Made by a program: the position numbers and the translations under genes. Under the pieces are notes generated by a model. It worked only from the letters and a program-made list of their open reading frames with translations, had not been told where the DNA came from and ran no database searches. Positions 20,126 through 28,233 of a stretch of 63,538 bases of DNA are shown piece after piece. How positions within the stretch are numbered: the stretch's first letter is position 1; every line of letters starts with the position of its first letter. The DNA is from Pseudomonadota bacterium (GTDB taxonomy: Bacteria; Pseudomonadota; Alphaproteobacteria; Acetobacterales; Acetobacteraceae): positions 1 to 63,538 of the forward strand of contig JAKBCH010000006.1 in the NCBI GenBank assembly GCA_021808055.1, read 5' to 3'.

Positions 20126-21021
20126 TTTTTTTGGCCGAACAACCCGCGCAGGCCCTCTTCCATCGAAACGGGGATTACGGAAAGTGTTCCTACCATCGGG
20201 CTGATATCGAAGGCTTTATCTTCCAGAAGGCGGCGGAGCTCCCCCCGGCCAATACTGGGCAGGCCCGGCAACACGCGAAGCAAAGGCAGGGCTGCCATTA
20301 GTAGCATTGCCGGAAGGGGAATAACCGGCGGCATGTTAAACCCCGCCGCGCGCGCCACCGCTTTTGCGAAATCCCGGTAGGTGATTGGCTCTGGCCCGGC
20401 GATGACGAGGGAGTGCGGGCCAGCCAGCGCCCCGCTTTGCGCCAGGGCAAGGGCCGCCAAAAGGCAGCGCGTCACGTCGTTTTGATGAATCGGCTGCACC
20501 AGAGCGCGGCCGCCGCCGGGCAGCGGTGCCACCGGCAGCTTGCGCAGCAAAACCGCGAGCCGCCGCACATTGTTCTCGCCCTCGGAGCCGTAGATCATGG
20601 TTGGGTGCAGCAGCATTCCGGCACGGCCTGATGCCAGCAACGCCGCTTCGCCCCGCTTCACGCCATTGCCGTGCGCATCTGGCCAGCGGGTGAATTTACG
20701 GGTGGAACCAAGGCCGATCAGCACCACTTCCGGCGCGGTGGCCTGCAGAATGGCGGGAATATGCGAGGCATGGGCGGTGCTGATGACATAGCGGGCACCT
20801 GCCAATGCTTCACGAAGTTCTGCCTCAGGGCCGGTGAGGTCAGCAAGGCGCGGCGGCGGCGATTGCGCGGCGATATCCGCGGGCAGCCGGGCCGCATTGC
20901 GCACCACCGGCACAACCGGAATGCCCTGCGCCAGCAATGCCCGGCAAAGCGCGCTGCCAGACCGGCCCGCGCCGATAACGTGAACCGCCTCAGCCAACCA
21001 CCGCGCGCTCCCCGCTGGCAT
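20122..21021 (-). CDS. NAD(P)-binding atypical SDR, NDUFA9-like
   Basis: About 299 residues. A Rossmann glycine motif VIGAGRSGSA opens the protein; VVRNAARLP gives the second strand, YVISTAH the fourth, and HPTMIYGSEGENNVRRLA is the segment typical of the NDUFA9/nucleoside-diphosphate-sugar epimerase atypical SDR group. The catalytic YxxxK is not evident, as expected for NDUFA9-like proteins, which bind NADPH structurally. Start is uncertain: ATG 21021 lacks a good ribosome site, while TTG 20997 has GGGGAG ten bases upstream and would overlap the NuoB-like stop by 8 bp. Either way the two genes overlap. A simple sugar-nucleotide epimerase role cannot be excluded. Confidence 0.75.
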   Translation of the reverse strand: MPAGSARWLAEAVHVIGAGRSGSALCRALLAQGIPVVPVVRNAARLPADIAAQSPPPRLADLTGPEAELREALAGARYVISTAHASHIPAILQATAPEVVLIGLGSTRKFTRWPDAHGNGVKRGEAALLASGRAGMLLHPTMIYGSEGENNVRRLAVLLRKLPVAPLPGGGRALVQPIHQNDVTRCLLAALALAQSGALAGPHSLVIAGPEPITYRDFAKAVARAAGFNMPPVIPLPAMLLMAALPLLRVLPGLPSIGRGELRRLLEDKAFDISPMVGTLSVIPVSMEEGLRGLFGQKN

Positions 21022-21526
21022 GGGCTTCAACCAATGCCAGCAGGCCCTGAATGATTTGCGCCGGAGATGGCGGGCACCCGGCGATGACGAGGTCCACCGG
21101 CAGAAACGCCTCCGCCCCGCCCGAAACGGCGGGCGAGCCTTTGAACACCCCGCCATCCACCGCGCAATCACCCACCGCCACCACAAAAACCGGGTCCGGC
21201 ATGGCGGCGCGGGCCTGGCCCACCGCCTCGCGCATGTTCACCCCGGCCACGCCAGTGATGAGCAGAATATCCGCATGGCGCGGGCTGGGGGTAAAGCTCA
21301 GGCCGTATTGGGTGAGGTCGTGGATGAGGTTCTGGGTGGCGCGCAGCTCCAGCTCGCAACCATTGCAGCTTCCCGCCGCCACGTGCCGGATGGCGAGGGC
21401 GCGGCCCAGCCGCTTCTGCCCCGCCGCTTCCAGCCGCGCGCGCAGGGTTTTCGCCAGCGCCGCATCCGGCGCATTGGCGGGGGCAGCGCGGGAGAGGACA
21501 TGCCGGGCGATTGTTTTCCAGACCAT
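20990..21526 (-). CDS. NuoB/HycG-like [4Fe-4S] small subunit, orphan copy
   Basis: 178 residues. The four cysteines that bind the N2-type proximal cluster are all visible: GSCNGCELEL gives Cys54 and Cys57, VGDCAVDGG gives Cys121 and AGCPPSP gives Cys151. The CNGCE spacing is that of the group-4 hydrogenase/formate hydrogenlyase small subunits (COG3260) rather than the adjacent-Cys form of housekeeping NuoB. No large catalytic subunit or other complex I gene is near; it sits between trpS (16 bp upstream) and an overlapping NDUFA9-like SDR gene. ATG 21526 was chosen because the longer ORF runs antisense-free into trpS coding sequence. Partner and function are unknown. Confidence 0.82.
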   Translation of the reverse strand: MVWKTIARHVLSRAAPANAPDAALAKTLRARLEAAGQKRLGRALAIRHVAAGSCNGCELELRATQNLIHDLTQYGLSFTPSPRHADILLITGVAGVNMREAVGQARAAMPDPVFVVAVGDCAVDGGVFKGSPAVSGGAEAFLPVDLVIAGCPPSPAQIIQGLLALVEAHASGERAVVG

Positions 21527-21542
21527 GCTGGCACCATAGCCC

Positions 21543-22547
21543 TCAGCCGCGTGGCAGGAAACCGACGATCCGCTCCGCCTCATCCGTAATCGGCCCGGCG
21601 ATGGCGGCAGCCTTGGCAGCACCTGCCTGCAACACCCGGTCCAGCTCAGCCTTGTCCGCCAGATAGTCGCGCGTGCGTTTCGCGATCGGCTCCACATGCG
21701 CCACCAGCGCATCGGCCAGGGCGTTTTTAAACGGCCCGAAGCCTCCGCCCGCGAAACGCGCCAGCAACGCCTCCTGGCTCTCACCGGAAATGGCGGCAAA
21801 AATGCCCAGCAGGTTGCGCGCCTCCGGCCTCTCAGCCAGCGCCGCGATGTTATCCGGCAACGGCTCTGTATCGGTTTTCGCCTTACGGATTTTCTGGGAG
21901 ATCATGTCCGCATCATCGGTCATGTTGATGCGGGACTGGTCAGACGGGTCGGATTTGGACATTTTCTTGGTGCCGTCCCGCAAGGACATCACCCGCGCTG
22001 TCTCTTTCAAAATCAGCGGTTCAATGCGCGGGAAAAAGCTTACCCCGAAATCATGGTTGAACTTCTCGGCAATGTCGTTGGCCAGCTCGATATGCTGAAG
22101 CTGGTCATCCCCTACCGGCACTTTCGTGGCGTGATAGGCGTGGATGTCGGCGGCCATTAAATTCGGGTAGACGAACAGCCCGGTGGAAACCGCCTCACGG
22201 TCTTTGCCCGCTTTGTCTTTGAACTGGGTCATGCGGTTCAGCCAACCCATGCGGGCGACGCAGTTGAAGATCCAGCCCAAACGCGCATGTGCGGAAACGG
22301 CGGATTGGTGGAAGATGATGCTCTGTTCAGGGTTTATTCCGCAGGCGAGCAGCAAAGCCGCCATGGTGTAGGTTTGTTCCCGCAGGGCAGCGGGTGCCTG
22401 AAAGGTGGTGATGGCGTGCAGATCCACCAGGCAATAAATGCACTCATCCCCGCTTTGTTGCAGCGCCACCCAGTTGCGCAACGCGCCCAGGTAATTCCCG
22501 AGTGTCGCGACGCCGGTGGGCTGAATGCCTGAGAAGATGCGGGCCAT
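21543..22547 (-). CDS. trpS: Tryptophanyl-tRNA synthetase
   Basis: 334 residues, standard length for bacterial class Ic TrpRS. The HIGH-equivalent motif is TGVATLGNYLGALRNW (11-26) and the KMSKS loop is KKMSKSDPSDQS. VGDDQLQHIELANDIA is the conserved tRNA/tryptophan pocket region. It charges tRNA-Trp. It lies 30 bp behind murJ, the common murJ-trpS pairing of alphaproteobacteria, and just upstream of the NuoB-like gene. Confidence 0.97.
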   Translation of the reverse strand: MARIFSGIQPTGVATLGNYLGALRNWVALQQSGDECIYCLVDLHAITTFQAPAALREQTYTMAALLLACGINPEQSIIFHQSAVSAHARLGWIFNCVARMGWLNRMTQFKDKAGKDREAVSTGLFVYPNLMAADIHAYHATKVPVGDDQLQHIELANDIAEKFNHDFGVSFFPRIEPLILKETARVMSLRDGTKKMSKSDPSDQSRINMTDDADMISQKIRKAKTDTEPLPDNIAALAERPEARNLLGIFAAISGESQEALLARFAGGGFGPFKNALADALVAHVEPIAKRTRDYLADKAELDRVLQAGAAKAAAIAGPITDEAERIVGFLPRG

Positions 22548-22577
22548 GGTTTCGTCTGTCTCCGTTTCGTGAAGGCG

Positions 22578-24113
22578 CTATGCCGGTTTGCGCCGCCGGC
22601 GCAGAATATGCAGAAACTCCCGCAGGTCGAACGCGCGCAACGCGGTGCCCGCCCCGAAATAGAACACCGCCCCCACCAGCACCAGCAGCAGGAATTGCGT
22701 CAGGCTCGTGACCCCCGGCGGCAGGAAATGCTGGGCGCCAAAAAGTGCCGCGGCCATAACCGCGCCTGCCAGCAAGATGCGTGGAATGCGACGGCGGCTT
22801 GGCGCATCGAACCTGAAATGCCCGCGCCGCACCAACAGCCCAAATAGCCAAGCTGCGTTGAAGGCCGAGGAGAGCGAAGTGGCAAGCGCCGGGCCAACCG
22901 CCTTCAACGGGTGCATGAACAGCAAATTCATACCCAGATTCAGCGCCACCGCCGCCACGCCTATTTTCAGCGGCGTCACCGTATCGCCGCGCGCATAAAA
23001 ACCGGGGGTGAGAATTTTCACCAGCGCGAACACCGGCAACCCGAGCGCGAAGGCCGCCAGCGAATGCCCGGCCAGCACGGCGTTATGGGCGGTGAACGCC
23101 CCGCGCACAAAGGCTACGTCCATCACCGCTTTGGCCGCGACAGATAAACCAATTGCGGCAGGTAGCGTCAGCATCAGCACGGATTCAAACGCGCGGTTGA
23201 GCGCAGTGTTAGCCTCTGCCGCCTCGCCCAGGGCGATATGTTTTGTCACCGCTGGCAGCAGCGCCGTGCCGGCGGCGGTGGCGATGACACCCAGCGGAAG
23301 CTGGTTAACGCGGTCAGCGTAGTACAAAATCGAAACCGACCCGGCGGGCAGCAGCGTGGCGATGATGATGTCGATAGAGACGTTCAACTGCGTCACCCCC
23401 GCCCCCACCAAAGCCGGTGCCATGCGCTTGAACATCTGCCGTATATGCGTGGAAAAGTTCAGCTTGGGCCGGGTGAAACGCATTCCGGCACGGCGGATGG
23501 CCCAGAGCACCAGCGCCAGTTGCGCGACGCCAGACACCACCACACCCCAGGAGAGCGCATAGCCCGCATTGTGCATATAAGGTGCCAGCCAGAGCATCGC
23601 CGCGATCATGAACACGTTAAACAAAACCGGTGCGGCGGCGGCGGCCGCGAACCGGCTGAGCGCGTTCAACACGCCCGAAAACAGCGCCGTGAGGCAGATG
23701 AAAAACAGATACGGAAACATGATGCGGGACATGCCGACCGCCAGATCGAAGCGCCCGCCCTGCCCGCCAAAGCCCGGCGCCAGCACATAGAGCAGCCAGG
23801 GCATGAACAGCTCGCCCAGAATGGTGATGCCGCCCAGCCAGAAGGCCATCACCGCCGTGGCCTCCTCGGCGAAGTCAGTGGCGGCGCGCATTCCATCCTT
23901 GTGCAGAATGGTGGAGATGGCGGGCACAAAGGCGGCGTTGAACGCGCCTTCGCCAAACAGCCGCCGGAACAGGTTGGGCAGGCGCAGGGCCACGAAAAAC
24001 GCATCCGCCACCGGGCCGGTGCCGAGCACGGCGGCGATCAGGATATCCCGCGCGAAGCCGAGCACGCGGCTCGCCATCGTCCAGGCTCCAACGGTAAAGG
24101 CGCCACGTATCAT
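22578..24113 (-). CDS. murJ: Lipid II flippase MurJ (MviN)
   Basis: 511 residues with 13-14 transmembrane segments. It flips undecaprenyl-linked peptidoglycan precursor across the inner membrane. The N-terminal landmarks GAFTVGAWTMASRVLGFARDI (first 20 or so residues), DAFFVALRLPNLFRRLFGEGAFNAAFVP (described by its DAFFVA and FGEGAFN motifs) and the arginines needed for substrate binding are present. A basic C-terminus RRRRKPA ends the protein. It is followed by trpS. The gap upstream contains a 13-bp perfect palindrome (ctagcc-g-ggctag, 24123-24135) and a 140-bp foldback. Confidence 0.96.
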   Translation of the reverse strand: MIRGAFTVGAWTMASRVLGFARDILIAAVLGTGPVADAFFVALRLPNLFRRLFGEGAFNAAFVPAISTILHKDGMRAATDFAEEATAVMAFWLGGITILGELFMPWLLYVLAPGFGGQGGRFDLAVGMSRIMFPYLFFICLTALFSGVLNALSRFAAAAAAPVLFNVFMIAAMLWLAPYMHNAGYALSWGVVVSGVAQLALVLWAIRRAGMRFTRPKLNFSTHIRQMFKRMAPALVGAGVTQLNVSIDIIIATLLPAGSVSILYYADRVNQLPLGVIATAAGTALLPAVTKHIALGEAAEANTALNRAFESVLMLTLPAAIGLSVAAKAVMDVAFVRGAFTAHNAVLAGHSLAAFALGLPVFALVKILTPGFYARGDTVTPLKIGVAAVALNLGMNLLFMHPLKAVGPALATSLSSAFNAAWLFGLLVRRGHFRFDAPSRRRIPRILLAGAVMAAALFGAQHFLPPGVTSLTQFLLLVLVGAVFYFGAGTALRAFDLREFLHILRRRRKPA

Positions 24114-24156
24114 GCGCGCTGTCTAGCCGGGCTAGCCGTGCCGCGCAAAGCGTAGC

Positions 24157-24296
24157 GTTTCCTTTCAAAACCCGCTGGGCTGAGTTGGCTGGGGGTGGTT
24201 TGCGAGCACTGGAGCAGAGCGTACATAAGTACGTGAGCACCGGCGCACAGCAAAGGGCCACCAGACGGCCAGCCCAGTAGGGGTTTCAAAGGAAAC
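24157..24296. repeat. 140-bp extended imperfect palindrome upstream of murJ
   Basis: Outer arms 24157-24182 and 24270-24296 share about 22 of 26 positions when one is reverse-complemented. Moving inward, ggtgg 24194-24198 pairs with ccacc 24258-24262, tttgc 24199-24203 with gcaaa 24250-24254, and cgtac 24220-24224 with gtacg 24229-24233 around a 4-nt ataa loop. The inner half also holds a near-direct repeat, gagcactggagcagagc versus gagcaccggcgcacagc. It fills the gap between the CHAP lipoprotein gene and murJ. It could be a MITE-like insertion or a structured RNA/attenuator; no coding evidence. Confidence 0.75.
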
Positions 24297-24298
24297 AC

Positions 24299-24784
24299 TC
24301 AGTTCGGCAGAATGAAGCCATAAGCCGGGTAACGGGTGATGCCCAGCTCATGGGCGGGCTCGTACCACACCCGCACCAGAGACCAGTTATTGTTGCGCGA
24401 GACATCAACCACCGGCTGGTCGTGCTCAATCCGCCCCGGCAGCCAGTTGGCCTGGGTTACCAGCACTTCGCGCGGGCCACGCAGCGCGGTCACCACCGCC
24501 AGATGCCCCACATCCATCGCGCCATGCGGTTTGAAAACCAGCACCGCCCCCGGTGTGGGCTGGTGCGCGCGTGGATAAATACCATCCGCCTCACGCCACC
24601 ATTGATACGCATTGCCATCGAGCTGAATGCCCGAGACAGCGCGGGCATAAGGTACGCAACTAAGATGCGTGGACGTGCCGAAATGCGAAGGCGATTCAAG
24701 CCTCGGCCCACCCGCGCAGCCTGCCAGCGCCAGGCCAAGCATCAGACCCGGCAGCCAGGTAAAACCATAACGCCCGTGTGCCAT
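24299..24784 (-). CDS. CHAP-domain lipoprotein (putative peptidoglycan amidase/endopeptidase)
   Basis: 161 residues. A signal sequence ends in a lipobox ALAGC with Cys23, so it is a predicted lipoprotein. The CHAP domain has the catalytic Cys43 in LSCVPYAR, His94 in DVGHLAVV and Asn113 in QANW, with GNAYQWW and PTPGAVLVF between them. CHAP enzymes cleave peptidoglycan cross-links or amide bonds during cell-wall remodelling. ATG 24784 was chosen because GGAG lies exactly six bases upstream; in-frame ATGs at 24790 and 24796 are alternatives. The location next to murJ fits a cell-wall theme. Confidence 0.88.
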   Translation of the reverse strand: MAHGRYGFTWLPGLMLGLALAGCAGGPRLESPSHFGTSTHLSCVPYARAVSGIQLDGNAYQWWREADGIYPRAHQPTPGAVLVFKPHGAMDVGHLAVVTALRGPREVLVTQANWLPGRIEHDQPVVDVSRNNNWSLVRVWYEPAHELGITRYPAYGFILPN

Positions 24785-24888
24785 CGCCATCTCCATAACG
24801 CCTGCCAATCTGCCGGATGCACCCGCCGCGCCGCAAGCCTGGATGCCCCCGCTTGATCAAGAGAGGCGCATTGTCTAGCCTTGGGTAC

Positions 24889-25350
24889 ATGGCCGTACTC
24901 TCTATGCACTCGCCGGTCGGCGATCTCACGCTTTTCGCTGAGGATGACGCCATTGTGGCGCTGGAATGGGGCTGGGGCAGCCTGCAAGAGCCGTCTGCCT
25001 TATTGCACCAGACCAAGGCGGCGCTGGATGCGTATTTCGACGGTGACGCCCCCCTGCCCACAGACCTGCCGCTAAACCCCGCGGGCACGCCCTATCGGCA
25101 AAAGGTGTGGGCGGCGCTGCGCGCCATTGCGCATGGCCAAAGCAGTTCCTACGCGGCTTTGGCCAAAACCGCCGGGGGCAGCGCACGGTCCATTGGCGGG
25201 GCGAATGCCGCCAACCCCATCCCCATCCTCATCCCCTGTCACCGGGTGCTCGCAACCTCCGGCATCGGCGGTTATTCGGGTGGAGATGGGCTGGAGACCA
25301 AGCGCCTGCTGCTGGCGCTTGAAACCCGAACCCAGGCGGCCCAGCCATGA
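24889..25350 (+). CDS. ogt: Methylated-DNA--[protein]-cysteine S-methyltransferase
   Basis: 153 residues. The alkyl-acceptor motif IPCHRV places the reactive cysteine at Cys117. The helix-turn-helix YRQKVWAALRAIAHGQSSSYAALA and the asparagine hinge GANAANPIPI are family hallmarks. The protein removes methyl groups from O6-methylguanine in a suicidal reaction. ATG 24889 begins the usual N-terminal beta-strand; the longer ORF from 24817 runs through the divergent gap. The stop overlaps the quinone oxidoreductase start by 4 bp, so the two are coupled. Confidence 0.95.
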   Translation: MAVLSMHSPVGDLTLFAEDDAIVALEWGWGSLQEPSALLHQTKAALDAYFDGDAPLPTDLPLNPAGTPYRQKVWAALRAIAHGQSSSYAALAKTAGGSARSIGGANAANPIPILIPCHRVLATSGIGGYSGGDGLETKRLLLALETRTQAAQP

Positions 25351-26318
25351 GCAAAGCCATACGCATCCACGAACATGGTGGGCCAGAGGTGCTGAAATGG
25401 GAACAGCTTCCCACCCCCCAGCCAAACGCCACCGAGGCGCTGATCCGCCATGAAGCCATCGGGGTGAACTATATAGATATTTATTTCCGCACCGGGCTGT
25501 ACAAAACCGCGTTGCCAGCCACCCTCGGCATAGAAGGCGCTGGCGAGGTTATCGCCGTGGGCGAGAAGGTAACCAACGTCGCCCCCGGAGACCGCGTGGC
25601 CTATGCCGGCGGCTCGCTTGGCGGATACGCAACTGAGCGGGTGATCAACGCCGACAGGCTGGTGAAGCTGCCGGAGGCGATCGACAGCAAAACCGCTGCC
25701 GGGATGATGCTGCGAGGGCTCACCGCTTATTTCCTCTTGCATCGCACCTTTAAAGTGCAACCGGGGCAAAAAATTCTGGTGCACGCGGCGGCGGGCGGCG
25801 TGGGGCTTATTTTGTGCCAATGGGCCAAACATCTCGGGGTTGAGGTCATCGGCGTGGTCTCCTCTGAGGCCAAGGCCGAGCTGATAAAAGCCAATGGCGC
25901 GGCCCATGCGATCATCGGCCACGCGAACCTGGTGGCCGAGGTGAAGCAGATTACCGGCGGTGCCATGCTGCCGGTGGTATATGACAGCGTCGGCAAGGAC
26001 ACCTTTAACGCCAGCCTGGATTGCCTGGCGCCTTTGGGGCTGATGGTTTGCTATGGCAGCGCCTCAGGCCCGGTGCCGCCCTTCGACATTTCCACCCTGG
26101 TGACCAAGGGCTGCCTGTTTCTCACCCGGCCAAGCTTCGCCACCTATATGGCGGCCCCGCAGGACATTGCGACCGGTTCAGCCGCCTTGTTCGAGGCCGT
26201 GCTCTCCGGCGCAGTCACCATCAATGTGAACCAGAGCTTCCCGCTTGAACAGGCCGGTGCCGCCCATGCCGCGCTGGAAGCCCGGCAGACCACGGGCAGC
26301 ACCGTGCTGCTGCCATAA
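25347..26318 (+). CDS. NADPH:quinone oxidoreductase, zinc-independent MDR family
   Basis: 323 residues. The protein begins with the alcohol-dehydrogenase-like GroES fold (IGVNYIDIYFRTGLY is the QOR-specific stretch) and continues with a Rossmann NADPH site, VHAAAGGVGLILCQWAK. No zinc-binding cysteines are seen, as expected of QOR1-type enzymes. It reduces quinones or reactive carbonyls with NADPH. It is coupled by ATGA overlap to ogt and followed 29 bp later by the PAP2 gene. A second, less similar QOR is encoded at 58898-59902. Confidence 0.92.
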   Translation: MSKAIRIHEHGGPEVLKWEQLPTPQPNATEALIRHEAIGVNYIDIYFRTGLYKTALPATLGIEGAGEVIAVGEKVTNVAPGDRVAYAGGSLGGYATERVINADRLVKLPEAIDSKTAAGMMLRGLTAYFLLHRTFKVQPGQKILVHAAAGGVGLILCQWAKHLGVEVIGVVSSEAKAELIKANGAAHAIIGHANLVAEVKQITGGAMLPVVYDSVGKDTFNASLDCLAPLGLMVCYGSASGPVPPFDISTLVTKGCLFLTRPSFATYMAAPQDIATGSAALFEAVLSGAVTINVNQSFPLEQAGAAHAALEARQTTGSTVLLP

Positions 26319-26347
26319 CCACAATCCGGCCCCACACGAATAACGCG

Positions 26348-26935
26348 TTGCTTAACGGTTCGGCGGCAGGCGCGCTGGCCGCTGGCTGCGTGCTGTGTGT
26401 ATTGTTCGTGGACAAACCCGTGGCCGCCTTCTGGCAACAGCATCAAGGCTTGCGCCCAATATTCCAGGCAGCCGCCGCGCCGTCTCTGCTCGCCCTGCCC
26501 GCCGCAGGGTTGATTCTGCTTATCGCACTCTTCCAGCATCTGCGCGGGCAAACGATGCCAAACCGGCTCTGGCTTACCGTGGCGATGGCCACACTGGCCG
26601 CAACCGCCGCCAAGGATGAGCTAAAATGGGTTTTTGGCCGTGCCTGGCCGGGCACCTGGTTAAAATATGGCGTTTATGGCTTTCATCCTTTTATCGAGAG
26701 CATAATGTTCGGCGCGTTTCCCTCCGGCCACACAAGCTATGCGGCGGCACCTCTGGGGGTTCTATGGATCATGCGCCCGCACTGGCGGCCTGTGGCGGGG
26801 GCCATTGTGCTGCTGGTGATGATCGGGCTGGTCTGCGCCGATTATCATTTTGTCTCGGATGTGCTGGGCGGCTTGCTCACCGGCGGGTTTTGCGCCTGGG
26901 CGGCGGTGCGGCTGATGGAACCAGGCTGTGACTGA
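26348..26935 (+). CDS. PAP2-superfamily membrane phosphatase
   Basis: 195 residues with five or six hydrophobic helices. The three phosphatase motifs are visible: KWVFGRAWP (Lys93, Arg98, Pro101), PSGHTSYA (His128) and ADYHFVSDVLGG (His167, Asp171). Such enzymes dephosphorylate phosphatidate, undecaprenyl diphosphate or similar lipids. TTG 26348 is the only plausible start before an in-frame stop at 26316. The 3' end overlaps the downstream transporter by 8 bp, which supports a shared lipid-related role. Confidence 0.88.
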   Translation: MLNGSAAGALAAGCVLCVLFVDKPVAAFWQQHQGLRPIFQAAAAPSLLALPAAGLILLIALFQHLRGQTMPNRLWLTVAMATLAATAAKDELKWVFGRAWPGTWLKYGVYGFHPFIESIMFGAFPSGHTSYAAAPLGVLWIMRPHWRPVAGAIVLLVMIGLVCADYHFVSDVLGGLLTGGFCAWAAVRLMEPGCD

Positions 26936-28187
26936 ACCCAGGCTGAGCAGCCGCTATTTCATCCCGCTGTTCATGACGCAGGCGTTGGGCGCGCTGAATG
27001 ATAATCTGTTCAAAAACGCGCTGGTGGTGCTGGCACTTTACAGGCTTTCCGCTGGGCAGGCTGGCGCGCTTTCAGCCCTTTCAGGCGGGTTGTTTCTGCT
27101 GCCCTACATCCTGGTTTCCGCCCCCGCCGGACAACTGGCCGATGCACGCGACAAAGCCCGCCTGATACTCTGGACCAAATACTGGGAATTGGGACTCATG
27201 CTGCTGGCCCTGGCGGGCTTCCTGATTGGGGATTTCCGCTTCCTGTTGGCCGTGTTGCTAGGACTCGGCCTGCAAGCGGCGTTTTTCTCGCCGCTGAAAT
27301 ACGGAATGCTGCCGGAGCTTTTCACCGGGGACAGGCTGGTGAAGGCCAATGGAGGCATCGAGGCCGGAACCTTCGCGGGCATCGTGCTTGGCACCGTAGC
27401 GGGCGGGCTTTTGGTGTTGCTGCCCCATGGCAGGCTGGTGGCACCGCTGGCGGCCATTGCACTGGCGCTGGCGGGCATTGCCAGCGCGCGGAAAATTCCC
27501 CCGGCACAGCCCGCCGCCCCAGCCCTGAAGACGGATTGGAACCTATGGCGGGCCAACACAAAGCTGCTGCGCGCAGCAGCCGCCAACCGGCGGGTTTGGT
27601 TCGCCTGCTGGGGCATTTCCTGGTTCTGGGCGCTGGGGGCAACGGTTCTGGCCGCCTTTCCGGTGCTGGCCAAAGTGCTGCTGCACGCCGATGGCCATGT
27701 CGTCACCCTGCTGCTGGGCGTGTTCGCAATAGGGGTTGGGGTGGGCTCCCTGGTGGCGGCACGGTTTGTGCACACAGGCAAGCTGCTGCATTTCGCAATG
27801 CCGGCAGGGCTGGGCATGAGCCTGTTCATTGGCGATTTCGCCCTCGCCACCGCGCATCTGACCGCCCCGAACGTGCCGGGCTTGCTGGCGCACGCTGCGG
27901 GCTGGCGCGTGGTAATCGACCTCGCCTTCACCGCCATTTGCGGCGGGCTGTTCTCCGTGCCGTTTTATGTGCTGCTGCAAACCAGCGCGCCGCCAGCAGA
28001 GCGCGCCCGCATGGTGGGTGCCAATAATATCCTGAATGCCGCTGCCACACTGGCGGCGGGCGGCATTGAAGCTGTGGCTTACGCCAAGGGCATTGGCCCC
28101 GGCGGCATTCTCATCAGCGCGGCTTTGGTGAATGTGCTGGTGATGGTCTGGCTGTGGCGGGCAACACAAGCAAACCGCCGGCAATAA
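26928..28187 (+). CDS. MFS transporter, LplT-like (lysophospholipid transporter family)
   Basis: 419 residues, 12 predicted membrane segments. The N-terminus with FMTQALGALNDNLFKNALVVL is the signature of the LplT group, as is FSPLKYGMLPELF. LplT flips lysophospholipids across the inner membrane for re-acylation, usually with the Aas acyltransferase; no Aas domain or gene is seen here. The GTG start at 26928 overlaps the PAP2 gene. A bidirectional terminator follows directly after the stop. Confidence 0.87.
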   Translation: MTEPRLSSRYFIPLFMTQALGALNDNLFKNALVVLALYRLSAGQAGALSALSGGLFLLPYILVSAPAGQLADARDKARLILWTKYWELGLMLLALAGFLIGDFRFLLAVLLGLGLQAAFFSPLKYGMLPELFTGDRLVKANGGIEAGTFAGIVLGTVAGGLLVLLPHGRLVAPLAAIALALAGIASARKIPPAQPAAPALKTDWNLWRANTKLLRAAAANRRVWFACWGISWFWALGATVLAAFPVLAKVLLHADGHVVTLLLGVFAIGVGVGSLVAARFVHTGKLLHFAMPAGLGMSLFIGDFALATAHLTAPNVPGLLAHAAGWRVVIDLAFTAICGGLFSVPFYVLLQTSAPPAERARMVGANNILNAAATLAAGGIEAVAYAKGIGPGGILISAALVNVLVMVWLWRATQANRRQ

Positions 28188-28216
28188 AAAAGCCCCGCAC
28201 AGGGCGAGGCTTTTTT
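28186..28216. terminator. Bidirectional rho-independent terminator
   Basis: aaaaaagcc 28186-28194 pairs with ggctttttt 28208-28216 around a GC-rich inner stem. A- and T-runs on either side allow termination on both strands. It serves the MFS gene (plus) and the cold-shock gene (minus), whose stops lie 0 and 18 bp away. Confidence 0.92.
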
Positions 28217-28233
28217 ATTTAACTTATCTGGTC

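Noticed and set aside
24110..24298. 62-residue minus-strand ORF spanning the palindrome
   Set aside because: It is made almost entirely of the inverted repeat, has no ribosome site and runs into the murJ start; more likely non-coding structure.
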